Source: Pseudomonas putida | Lineage (GTDB): Bacteria > Pseudomonadota > Gammaproteobacteria > Pseudomonadales > Pseudomonadaceae | Assembly (NCBI RefSeq): GCF_028682635.1 | Contig: NZ_JANHLK010000001.1 | Span: 62,001-126,000, forward strand | Length of the DNA stretch: 64,000 nucleotides | Direction of reading: 5' to 3' | Program-made: the position numbers and the translations under genes | The notes under the pieces: model-generated | What the model was told of the DNA's origin: nothing | The model's input: only the letters and a program-made list of their open reading frames with translations | The model's database searches: none | In this document: piece after piece, positions 29,891 to 37,094 of the stretch | Position numbering within the stretch: position 1 is the first letter of the stretch | Layout: the number at the start of each line of letters is the position of its first letter

Positions 29891-29903
29891 GTTGCAGCCC
29901 TTT

Positions 29904-30689
29904 ATGCTCGTAGATTCCCATTGTCACCTTGATCGCCTTGACCTCGCCGCCCATGACGGCTCGCTGGATGCCGCCCTCGAGGCGGCCCGCCAGCGCGGGG
30001 TAGGGCACTTCCTGTGCATCGGTGTCAGCGCCGACAACGCGGCCGATGTCAAAGCCCTGGCTGAGCGTTACGACGACGTCGATTGTTCAGTCGGCGTGCA
30101 TCCGCTGGACGTGCAGCCGGGTGCGGCGCCTGCGCTGGACTGGCTGTTGCACGAGCTCAATCATCCGCGCGTCGTGGCGATCGGTGAAACCGGCCTGGAT
30201 TATCACTACGAACCGGAAGCGGCAGAGTTGCAGCAGCAATCCTTCAGGTTGCACCTGCAAGCGGCCCAGCAGACCGGCAAGCCGGTGATCATCCATACCC
30301 GTGGTGCCCGCGCCGATACCTTGGACCTGCTGCGTGAAGCGGCGCTGCCCCAGGCGGGCGTGCTGCACTGTTTCACCGAGGACTGGGACATGGCAAAAGC
30401 CGCGCTGGACATGGGTTACTACATTTCCCTGTCCGGGATTGTCACGTTCCGCAATGCCGACGCGCTGCGCGACGTGGCGAGCAAGGTGCCGGCCGACCGT
30501 TTGCTGGTGGAAACCGACTCACCGTACCTGGCGCCGATCCCGTACCGTGGCAAGCCGAACCTGCCGCAGTACGTTCGTGAGGTAGCGGAATTTCTGGCAA
30601 TGTTGCGGGGTGAGGCTTACGAGCGATTTGCCGAGCAGACCACCGAAAACTTCAAGCGGTTGTTCCCGCTGGCGCATGTGAAAGGTTAA
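29904..30689 (+). CDS. tatD: TatD-family metal-dependent deoxyribonuclease
   Basis: This 261-residue TIM-barrel hydrolase starts MLVDSHCHLD with the first metal motif H-x-H, and continues with 'AIGETGLDYHY' and 'ETDSPYLAPIP', all typical of TatD DNases. TatD homologues are linked to DNA repair or fragmentation. The ATG at 29904 is preferred over an upstream TTG because it gives the conserved first residues. It closes the long run that begins at yceD and is convergent with a small RNA gene. Confidence 0.93.
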   Translation: MLVDSHCHLDRLDLAAHDGSLDAALEAARQRGVGHFLCIGVSADNAADVKALAERYDDVDCSVGVHPLDVQPGAAPALDWLLHELNHPRVVAIGETGLDYHYEPEAAELQQQSFRLHLQAAQQTGKPVIIHTRGARADTLDLLREAALPQAGVLHCFTEDWDMAKAALDMGYYISLSGIVTFRNADALRDVASKVPADRLLVETDSPYLAPIPYRGKPNLPQYVREVAEFLAMLRGEAYERFAEQTTENFKRLFPLAHVKG

Positions 30690-30698
30690 ATCGCAGGC

Positions 30699-30817
30699 AA
30701 AAAAAACCCGGGTTCTGGGGGGTGAATCCGGGTTAAGACCATTAGGAGTAAAACAATGGCACGCGGTCCGTTGGTACCAATATCGGCGTGACACTTGGGG
30801 GAGATGCCCCGCCGACA
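30699..30817 (-). ncRNA. rgsA: RgsA-like small regulatory RNA
   Basis: No protein gene fits between tatD and the TetR gene. On the minus strand there is a complete small-RNA unit: a -10 box CAATACT (plus 30824-30830), a 5' hairpin with arms TCGGCG and CGCCGA, an unpaired ACTCCTAATGG segment, and a terminator (arms at 30705-30711 and 30728-30734) followed by eight T. Its length is about 119 nt. P. aeruginosa rgsA, an RpoS-dependent small RNA of about 120 nt, lies at the same place beside tatD, as I recall. The unpaired segment is complementary to the acpP ribosome-binding site. Confidence 0.72.
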
Positions 30818-30823
30818 GTTCAA

Positions 30824-30830
30824 GTATTGA
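30824..30830 (-). promoter_or_regulatory. -10 element of the RgsA-like RNA, stationary-phase type
   Basis: The minus strand reads CAATACTT, close to the CTATACT favoured by sigma-S. A CTGGAC lies 17 bases upstream of AATACT and is only a weak -35. This fits sigma-S control, which is inference. Confidence 0.5.
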
Positions 30831-31031
30831 TCAGTATTTCGCACCGTCCAGTTTGTAGGCTGCGGTTTTTAAACAAATTTGGAATACGCACGCTTCAGAA
30901 GAGTTCTCATCAAGCGGCTGTCTTGCGCGAAATCATCAAGAAACACAGATATGGTCGGATGATCCGTGCATTTTGGCGCAATTTAGGCATAATACGCGGC
31001 TTCGAATTTTGACCCCTACAGACCTTTTCTT

Positions 31032-31670
31032 ATGCATAAAGAACCTCGTAAGGTCCGTGAGTTTCGTCGCCGCGAGCAAGAAATTCTCGATACCGCGCTC
31101 AAGCTGTTCCTCGACCAGGGTGAAGACAGTGTCACCGTCGAGATGATCGCTGATGCTGTCGGTATCGGCAAAGGCACGATCTACAAGCACTTCAAGTCCA
31201 AGGCCGAGATCTATCTGCGCCTGATGCTCGACTATGAGCGCGATTTGAACGAGCTGTTGCATTCGGCCGATGTCGACAAGGACAAGGAAGCCCTGTCCCG
31301 CGCCTATTTCGAATTCCGCATGCGTGACCCCCAGCGTTACCGCTTGTTTGACCGCCTGGAAGAGAAGGTCGTCAAGGGCAACCAGGTACCGGAGATGGTC
31401 GAGGAACTGCACAAGATCCGCGCCTCTAACTTCGAACGCCTGACCTTGCTCATCAAGGGCCGGATCAGCGAAGGCAAGCTTGAAGACGTGCCGCCTTACT
31501 TCCATTACTGCGCGTCCTGGGCGCTGGTACACGGTGCCGTGGCGCTGTATCACTCGCCGTTCTGGAGCAACGTGCTGGAAGACCAGGAAGGCTTCTTCCA
31601 GTTCCTGATGGACATCGGCGTGCGCATGGGCAACAAGCGCAAGCGCGACAACGACACCCCGAGCAGCTGA
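31032..31670 (+). CDS. TetR-family transcriptional regulator
   Basis: This 212-residue protein has an N-terminal TetR DNA-binding domain: 'EILDTALKLFLDQGEDSVTVEMIADAVG' in parts, with the recognition helix ending 'GKGTIYKHFKSKAEIY' at about residues 50-65. The C-terminal ligand domain has no recognised subfamily. It is in the place of PA2957 of P. aeruginosa, after tatD and rgsA. Ligand and targets are unknown. Confidence 0.88.
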   Translation: MHKEPRKVREFRRREQEILDTALKLFLDQGEDSVTVEMIADAVGIGKGTIYKHFKSKAEIYLRLMLDYERDLNELLHSADVDKDKEALSRAYFEFRMRDPQRYRLFDRLEEKVVKGNQVPEMVEELHKIRASNFERLTLLIKGRISEGKLEDVPPYFHYCASWALVHGAVALYHSPFWSNVLEDQEGFFQFLMDIGVRMGNKRKRDNDTPSS

Positions 31671-31749
31671 GCCATTCAGCCGCCTTATTGCCCATGATTT
31701 CTCAACATGGCGCAGTACCGCAGGAATATACTCAGGCATAGGGCTTGCT

Positions 31750-31775
31750 AAAACTTGATTTGTGAGTCAAGTTTT
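31750..31775. promoter_or_regulatory. Inverted repeat upstream of moaA, possible operator or hairpin
   Basis: AAAACTTGA and TCAAGTTTT, 9-bp perfect arms, flank TTTGTGAG. It lies 31 bp before the moaA start codon. It could be a repressor site, possibly for the TetR protein next door, or an RNA hairpin in the leader. Confidence 0.5.
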
Positions 31776-31806
31776 ACCAGCCCGTATATTCTTCGCCGGA
31801 GTCATC

Positions 31807-32775
31807 ATGATCGTCGACCGTCAAGGCAGGCGCTTTCGCAATTTAAGAGTCAGCCTGACCTCAGCCTGCAATTACGCTTGTACCTACTGCGTGCCCAACG
31901 GCAAGCGGCTGGTGGCTGCGCAGGATGAATTGTCGGCCGAAGCCATGGCACGCGGGGTGGCCTACCTGATCGAAGCGGCGGGCATCGAGCGCTTGCGCAT
32001 TACCGGTGGCGAACCGCTGGTCAGCCCGAAACTCGAAGCCTTCATGGCCGCGGTCGGGCAGATGGGGCTGCAGGACATCAGCCTGACCACCAACGGGCAG
32101 CTGCTGGCGAAGAAGCTGCCGATCCTGATCGATGCCGGCATCCGGCGCATCAACGTTTCCCTCGATACTCTGGACGCCTCTGCGTTTCGCAGCATTGCCC
32201 GTGGCGGCGACCTGGCGACAGTGCTTGGCGGCATGGACCAGGCCCGTGCGGCGGGCATGAAGGTCAAGGTCAACATGGTGCCGCTGCGCGGCCAGAACCT
32301 CGACCAGGTGATGCCACTGCTCGACTATTGCCTGGAGCGTGGCTATGAACTGCGCTTTATCGAGTTGATGCGCATGGGCCACCTGGCTAGCGACTCCAAT
32401 GCCTTCCTGCAGCAGTTTGTCAGCCTGCAACAGCTGCTGAGCCTGATCGGCGAGCGTTATGAGTATCTCCAGGCCGATGCGCCTGTCGATGCTACCGCCG
32501 TGCGCTACGAGATTCCGGGGCAGGGCTATTTTGGCGTGATTGCCAACGAAAGCGTTCCGTTCTGCCGCACCTGCTCGCGGTTGCGCCTGTCCTCCACTGG
32601 CTGGCTGCATGGCTGCCTGTCGTCGAGCAATCGCCACTATGTCGGCGACCTGCTGGACAAGCCGCGCCATCAGGCTTTGCCGGCCTTGCAGCGACTGTTG
32701 GTCAAGGCGTTGGGCGACAAGCAGGAAGTGGCGTTTTCCGGTGGTGCCACGGTCATGAAGATTATTGGCGGCTGA
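31807..32775 (+). CDS. moaA: GTP 3',8-cyclase MoaA
   Basis: MoaA is the radical-SAM enzyme that starts molybdenum cofactor synthesis from GTP. The 322-residue protein has the N-terminal cluster motif in 'SACNYACTYCVP', 'RITGGEPLVSP' for SAM binding, and the C-terminal cluster cysteines in 'FCRTCSRLRLSSTGWLHGC'. It ends in the conserved Gly-Gly needed for activity. GGAG precedes the ATG at 31807. No other moa gene is adjacent; it may be one of two moaA copies in the genome and could support the IorAB enzyme. Confidence 0.9.
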   Translation: MIVDRQGRRFRNLRVSLTSACNYACTYCVPNGKRLVAAQDELSAEAMARGVAYLIEAAGIERLRITGGEPLVSPKLEAFMAAVGQMGLQDISLTTNGQLLAKKLPILIDAGIRRINVSLDTLDASAFRSIARGGDLATVLGGMDQARAAGMKVKVNMVPLRGQNLDQVMPLLDYCLERGYELRFIELMRMGHLASDSNAFLQQFVSLQQLLSLIGERYEYLQADAPVDATAVRYEIPGQGYFGVIANESVPFCRTCSRLRLSSTGWLHGCLSSSNRHYVGDLLDKPRHQALPALQRLLVKALGDKQEVAFSGGATVMKIIGG

Positions 32776-32841
32776 GCTGGCGCAAAAGCTGCATCCCACG
32801 GCCATTCGCCGGTTTTCCGTCACCGGCCTCTGGAGGATAGG

Positions 32842-33450
32842 ATGCGTAGCCTGGTTTTGCTGCTGGCCATTTTGGCGCTCGGTGGCTGCATGAATGTCAG
32901 CGACATGGCCGAAGGGACGCGCTACCACATGAGCGACGCCGGCCTGCTGGACCACAGCGACAGCCGCCGGGTGAACAACCTGCGCATTCAGCCGGACTCC
33001 TTCGTCTACATTGCCCAGGGCGCCTTTGTGCCGCCTGGCAGCGCCGTCTACCCACGCCCCAACGTGATCGCCGAAGTCGCCTTCGATGGTTTCGTCGAGT
33101 ATTTCCCGATGGTCCGCCGCGCCCGCACACCGCAAGGTCTTGATCAGGCCATGGGCGAAGCCCGTGCCGTGGGCGCCCATTACCTGCTCTATACGCGTTT
33201 CGCCAACTCCGATGACCGCATCGGCAACTCGGATGAGTGGCTGGACCAGGAAGCGCTGGATCGCCTCGGTATCGACACCGGAGTGATTCAGATCATGTTG
33301 ATCGAGACCAGCACCCAGTATTTGATTGATACTGCACGTATCCAGGGTCGTGGTGGTCTGCTGACCTTCCACGACGAAAAACCCGAAGACCTGATGGGCC
33401 CGCCGCTGCAACAGTACGCGCGCAGCCTGCTGGGGCTCAGCGACCAGTAA
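32842..33450 (+). CDS. DUF4823-type lipoprotein
   Basis: This 202-residue protein has a lipoprotein signal with lipobox 'LGGC' (Cys16), so it is likely anchored in the outer membrane. The mature part has no catalytic motif I recognise; the pattern fits DUF4823. GGAGG precedes the start, and DUF1285 follows 16 bp later. Function unknown. Confidence 0.78.
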   Translation: MRSLVLLLAILALGGCMNVSDMAEGTRYHMSDAGLLDHSDSRRVNNLRIQPDSFVYIAQGAFVPPGSAVYPRPNVIAEVAFDGFVEYFPMVRRARTPQGLDQAMGEARAVGAHYLLYTRFANSDDRIGNSDEWLDQEALDRLGIDTGVIQIMLIETSTQYLIDTARIQGRGGLLTFHDEKPEDLMGPPLQQYARSLLGLSDQ

Positions 33451-33466
33451 ATTCAAGGAGAACGCC

Positions 33467-34027
33467 ATGAGTGGCCCGCAAAAAGCCAACGACCTGCTGG
33501 GGCAAATCCCCAAGACCCAAGGCTTGCCACCGGTCCACCTGTGGAACCCCGACTTCTGCGGCGACATCGACATGCGCATCGCCCGCGACGGTACCTGGTA
33601 TTACCTGGGCACGCCGATCGGGCGCAAGCCGATGGTCAAGCTATTCTCCACCATCATTCGCCGCGACGGTGATGATTACTTCCTGATCACGCCGGTGGAG
33701 AAGGTTGGCATCAAGGTCGATGACGCGCCCTTTGTGGCGATTGCCGTGGAGGTGGAAGGTAAGGGCGAGAAGCAGGTCCTGCGCTTCACCACCAACGTCG
33801 ATGAGACTGCCGAGGCCGGCACCGAGCATCCGATTCGCGTGGTCATCGATCCCGACACACAAGAACCTGCGCCTTATGTGCATGTGCGCACCAACCTCGA
33901 AGCGCTAATCCATCGCAATGTGTTTTACCAACTGGTGGAGCTGGCGGTGAGCCGTGAGATCGAGGGTCAGCGCTGGTTGGGGGTGTGGAGTGGCGGTGAA
34001 TTCTTCCCCATCGGTCTAGAGCCTTAA
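33467..34027 (+). CDS. DUF1285 family protein
   Basis: This 186-residue soluble protein contains '[18 protein letters not shown]' in parts and '[20 protein letters not shown]', the DUF1285 pattern. Structures of the family show PH-like folds, but no reaction is known. AAGGAG lies before the ATG. It probably shares a transcript with the lipoprotein gene. Confidence 0.85.
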   Translation: MSGPQKANDLLGQIPKTQGLPPVHLWNPDFCGDIDMRIARDGTWYYLGTPIGRKPMVKLFSTIIRRDGDDYFLITPVEKVGIKVDDAPFVAIAVEVEGKGEKQVLRFTTNVDETAEAGTEHPIRVVIDPDTQEPAPYVHVRTNLEALIHRNVFYQLVELAVSREIEGQRWLGVWSGGEFFPIGLEP

Positions 34028-34034
34028 TCGGTCA

Positions 34035-34129
34035 AAATGTGGGAGCGGGCTTGCTCGCGAAGGCGGTGTGCCTGACACATGGATGTTAGATGTACAGACG
34101 CTTTCGCGAGCAAGCCCGCTCCCACATTT
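34035..34129. repeat. REP pair (GTGGGAGCGGGCTTGCTCGCGA type)
   Basis: AAATGTGGGAGCGGGC at the left is mirrored by its reverse complement at the right around a 40-bp middle. It separates the DUF1285 gene from the regulator gene that follows. Confidence 0.88.
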
Positions 34130-34162
34130 GATCTATGTATTATTTTAATGTGATTGACAGCC

Positions 34163-34177
34163 AATCATATGATGATT
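34163..34177. promoter_or_regulatory. Candidate operator of the DgoR-like regulator (own promoter)
   Basis: AATCATATGATGATT contains the perfect palindrome ATCATATGAT. Thirteen of 15 bases recur in reverse orientation before araF at 37035. The site is 37 bp before the regulator start, fitting autoregulation. Confidence 0.6.
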
Positions 34178-34214
34178 AGCGTGGACACCCATCGCGAACG
34201 GCTTTGAGGTGTCC

Positions 34215-34967
34215 ATGTCCAGCAGTTTTCATGCGTCGACCGTCGATTGGCTGGGCTGCTGGATCGCTGCCGGGCAGGTCAAGCCTGGTGAGGCGCTCAA
34301 GGTCGAAGCCGACCTCGGCGAACAACTGGGTGTCAGCCGCACCGTTATCCGCGAAGCCATCAAGACCCTGGTCGCCAAGGGCATGCTCGAGGTCGGGCCG
34401 AAGGTCGGTACGCGAGTGTTGCCGGTACGGCGCTGGAACCTCTTCGATCCGCAAGTCGTCGGCTGGCTGTCCCGCAGCGGTTTGCCGGAAAACTTCGTCG
34501 ATGACTTGCTCGACCTGCGCCGCACCATCGAGCCGATGGCCGTGCGTTGGGCCTGCGAACGCGCAACCGCACAACAGCTCGACGCCATTTCATTGGCCTA
34601 CAACGCGTTGGAGCGAGCAGTGGACAGCGGCGTCGACTACAACCGCGCCGACCAGCTCTTCCACGAGTGCATCCTCGCCGCCAGCCACAATCAATTCATC
34701 GAACAAATGGTCCCGGCCCTGGGCGCGCTGCTGGCCGTGTGTTTCGAAGTGTCCGCCGCCGACCCCGACGAACTGCGCCGCACCTTGCCGATTCATAAAG
34801 ATATGGCCGACGCCATCGCCGCCCGGGATACCGCGCGGGGCGTCTGGGCCTGCATGTCCCTGATCGATAACGCTGACCTGGCGATCAAACGCTTCTACCC
34901 ACAAGTGATGGCCGACAGGGTAGGAGCGAGCTTGCTCGCGATGGAGTATCAGTCGACGTCGATGTAG
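34215..34967 (+). CDS. GntR/FadR-family regulator, DgoR-like
   Basis: This 250-residue regulator has a winged helix (about residues 10-70, 'LGEQLGVSRTVIREAIKTLVAKG') and a C-terminal FCD ligand domain whose metal-binding histidines appear in 'FHECIL' and 'IHKDMADAI'. Overall it resembles E. coli DgoR, which senses galactonate, including 'WNLFDPQVVGWL'. It probably controls the sugar-oxidation genes downstream. The last 17 or so residues ('VGASLLAM...') are encoded by a REP element and look like a recent addition to the C-terminus. Confidence 0.85.
   Translation: MSSSFHASTVDWLGCWIAAGQVKPGEALKVEADLGEQLGVSRTVIREAIKTLVAKGMLEVGPKVGTRVLPVRRWNLFDPQVVGWLSRSGLPENFVDDLLDLRRTIEPMAVRWACERATAQQLDAISLAYNALERAVDSGVDYNRADQLFHECILAASHNQFIEQMVPALGALLAVCFEVSAADPDELRRTLPIHKDMADAIAARDTARGVWACMSLIDNADLAIKRFYPQVMADRVGASLLAMEYQSTSM
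34920..34944. repeat. REP element inside the 3' end of the GntR regulator gene
   Basis: GTAGGAGCGAGCTTGCTCGC is the same head as at 60015. Translated in frame it gives V-G-A-S-L-L-A-M and extends the protein to a new stop at 34967. A weak inverted partner, CTGACACTCCATCG, follows at 34969. Confidence 0.8.
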
Positions 34968-35028
34968 CTGACACTCCATCGTTGGACGCTTCTACACAAA
35001 TAAAAACAAGAACAATGCAGGAGGTTTC

Positions 35029-35904
35029 ATGGAGTACACCGCAGTGACCGAACACCGCGCCCAGCTCGGCGAAGGCCCGTTCTGGGATGCGCCGACCCAG
35101 GCGCTGTACTGGGTGGACATCGCCGGCAAACAGGCGCTGCGCTTGATCGGCGCCAACGTGCAGATCTGGCAGATGCCGGAGCACGTGTCGGCGTTCATCC
35201 CCTGTGCGAGCGGCGATGCGCTGGTGACCTTGAGCAGCGGGGTGTATCGGCTGGATCTGGATTCACCTGGACTAGCGCCTCGACTGACCTTGTTCTGCGT
35301 CGCCGATCCGCACCCCGGCAACCGCCCCAACGAGGCCCGCTGCGATGCCCAGGGCCGGCTCTGGCTCGGCACCATGCAAAACAACATTGGCGAGCAGGGC
35401 GAAGACCTGCCTGTCGAACGGCGTTCCGGTGGCCTGTTCCGCATTGATCGCGACGCACGGGTGACGCCGCTGCTGCGTGGCTTGGGCATTCCCAACACGT
35501 TGCTGTGGAGCGATGACGCTACTACCGTTTATTTCGGCGACAGCCTCGACGGCACGTTGTACCGGCATTTCATTCGTACCGACGGCCACCTCGAACCGGC
35601 ACAGGCCTGGTTCGGCCCCCACACCCGCGGCGGCCCGGACGGCTCGGCGATGGATGCCGAAGGTTTTATCTGGAATGCCCGATGGGATGGCAGTTGCCTG
35701 CTCAGGCTGACGCCGGACGGGCAGGTCGATCGGGTGATCGAACTGCCCGTCAGCCGTCCGACCAGTTGCGTATTTGGCGATGCCGACCTGAAAACTTTGT
35801 ACATCACCAGTGCCGCGAGTCCGCTTGGGCATCCGCTGGATGGAGCGGTACTGGCGATCCGCGTCGACGTTGCAGGAAAGCTCTGTAGCCGATTCGCCGG
35901 TTAA
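35029..35904 (+). CDS. SMP-30/gluconolactonase-family sugar lactonase
   Basis: This 291-residue six-bladed propeller protein opens the lactone made by the sugar dehydrogenase, giving the aldonate. Metal ligands are seen as Glu15 in 'LGEGPFW', 'GIPNTLLWS' and the aspartate in 'GPDGSAMDAEG'. CAGGAGG precedes the start. The context (dehydrogenase, AraFGH-type importer, dgo genes) points to galactono-1,4-lactone and possibly arabinono-lactone; the exact substrate is inferred. Confidence 0.87.
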   Translation: MEYTAVTEHRAQLGEGPFWDAPTQALYWVDIAGKQALRLIGANVQIWQMPEHVSAFIPCASGDALVTLSSGVYRLDLDSPGLAPRLTLFCVADPHPGNRPNEARCDAQGRLWLGTMQNNIGEQGEDLPVERRSGGLFRIDRDARVTPLLRGLGIPNTLLWSDDATTVYFGDSLDGTLYRHFIRTDGHLEPAQAWFGPHTRGGPDGSAMDAEGFIWNARWDGSCLLRLTPDGQVDRVIELPVSRPTSCVFGDADLKTLYITSAASPLGHPLDGAVLAIRVDVAGKLCSRFAG

Positions 35905-35905
35905 A

Positions 35906-35964
35906 TCCCTAAATATGGGATGTAAATATATATATTGAGATTATCGGCGAGCCGGGTTTATAGT
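35906..35964 (+). promoter_or_regulatory. Promoter and operator upstream of the SDR gene (copy A)
   Basis: The palindromic TCCCTAAATATGGGA (35906-35920) is followed by TTGAGA (35935-35940), an 18-base spacer and TATAGT (35959-35964). The same arrangement with the same spacing occurs before dgoK at 48468, and similarity extends through most of the region, down to the AACAGGTGAAG ribosome-binding site. Confidence 0.75.
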
Positions 35965-36017
35965 CGGCTCCATCAGTTACACGCACTCACACTTAAAAAA
36001 ACAAAACAGGTGAAGTG

Positions 36018-36173
36018 ATGCAGCGATATTCCCCCGCACTCCCGCGTGGAGTCCGCGTTTCAGAGAACCTCAGGGCTGAAACATTTTCGCGCCTGCCTGT
36101 TTCTTCCACTCGCCTTTTGACCGGACATCCACCGATGCCCGGTTTTCGTCGAGCTTTCGAACAGGAGTCCTGA
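36018..36173 (+). CDS. Possible 51-residue leader peptide upstream of the SDR gene
   Basis: An ATG at 36018 follows the ribosome-binding sequence AACAGGTGAAGTG, the same one used for dgoK. The frame runs 51 codons (MQRYSPALPRG...) and stops three bases before the SDR start, whose own AGGAG lies inside it. The product is Arg/Pro-rich with no recognised domain. It may be a translated leader coupled to the SDR, or a by-product of a duplicated promoter. Confidence 0.35.
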   Translation: MQRYSPALPRGVRVSENLRAETFSRLPVSSTRLLTGHPPMPGFRRAFEQES

Positions 36174-36176
36174 TCC

Positions 36177-36995
36177 ATGGCTGAACCTCTTTCGCTGCCA
36201 CCAGTGCCCGAACCCCCAAAGGGCGAGCGCCTGAAAAATAAAGTCGTGCTGTTGACCGGCGCCGCCCAAGGCATCGGCGAGGCGATCGTGGCGACCTTCG
36301 CGTCCCAGCAAGCCAAGCTGGTCATCAGCGATATCCAGGGTGAAAAAGTCGAAAATGTCGCGGCGCAGTGGCGGGGCAAAGGGGCTGACGTGGTGGCGAT
36401 CAAGGCCGACGTTTCGCAGCCGCAAGACCTGCAGGCGATGGCCAGGCTGGCGGTCGAGCTGCACGGGCGAATCGACGTGCTGGTCAATTGCGCCGGGGTC
36501 AACGTGTTCCGCGATCCGCTGGAAATGACCGAGGAAGACTGGCGTCGCTGCTTTGCCATCGACCTCGATGGCGCCTGGTACGGTTGCAAGGCAGTGTTGC
36601 CGCAGATGATCGAGCAGGGCATCGGCAGCATCATCAACATCGCGTCCACCCATTCCACCCACATCATTCCGGGCTGCTTCCCCTATCCGGTGGCCAAGCA
36701 CGGCCTGCTCGGCCTGACCCGCGCCCTGGGGATCGAATACGCCCCCAAGGGCATTCGCGTCAACGCCATTGCACCGGGCTACATCGAAACCCAATTGAAC
36801 GTCGACTACTGGAACGGCTTTGCCGACCCCCATGCCGAACGTCAGCGCGCCTTCGACCTGCATCCGCCACGCCGCATCGGCCAGCCGATCGAGGTGGCCA
36901 TGACCGCGGTGTTCCTGGCCAGTGATGAAGCGCCGTTCATCAACGCTTCGTGCATCACCATAGATGGCGGGCGCTCAGTGATGTACCACGACTGA
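36177..36995 (+). CDS. SDR-family sugar 1-dehydrogenase (galactose/arabinose type)
   Basis: This 272-residue short-chain dehydrogenase has the cofactor motif 'TGAAQGIG' near residue 28, 'NCAGV', the catalytic serine in 'NIASTHSTH' and 'YPVAKHG' with Tyr and Lys. It should oxidise an aldose to its 1,4- or 1,5-lactone, the first step of the De Ley-Doudoroff pathway. D-galactose and L-arabinose share the relevant ring configuration and both are plausible substrates. Its promoter is a near copy of that of dgoK. Alternative assignments such as a polyol dehydrogenase cannot be excluded. Confidence 0.82.
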   Translation: MAEPLSLPPVPEPPKGERLKNKVVLLTGAAQGIGEAIVATFASQQAKLVISDIQGEKVENVAAQWRGKGADVVAIKADVSQPQDLQAMARLAVELHGRIDVLVNCAGVNVFRDPLEMTEEDWRRCFAIDLDGAWYGCKAVLPQMIEQGIGSIINIASTHSTHIIPGCFPYPVAKHGLLGLTRALGIEYAPKGIRVNAIAPGYIETQLNVDYWNGFADPHAERQRAFDLHPPRRIGQPIEVAMTAVFLASDEAPFINASCITIDGGRSVMYHD

Positions 36996-37034
36996 GTCGT
37001 CCGGTTTTCCGGTGTAAAGCTACGCCTGAAATCC

Positions 37035-37050
37035 AATCATCATACGATAT
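37035..37050. promoter_or_regulatory. Candidate operator upstream of araF
   Basis: AATCATCATACGATAT, read in reverse, matches the site before the DgoR-like regulator at 34163 in 13 of 15 bases. It lies 44 bp before the araF start. Confidence 0.55.
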
Positions 37051-37094
37051 GACTATTGGCAGTACGCTCAACAAAAACAACAAGGAGTCAGCTT

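Noticed and set aside
30756..30791. Eleven-codon frame (MARGPLVPISA) with a good AGGAG seven bases before its ATG, between tatD and the TetR gene
   Set aside because: The AGGAG is better explained as the complement of the small RNA seed on the other strand. The only T-run terminator in the gap also serves the minus strand.
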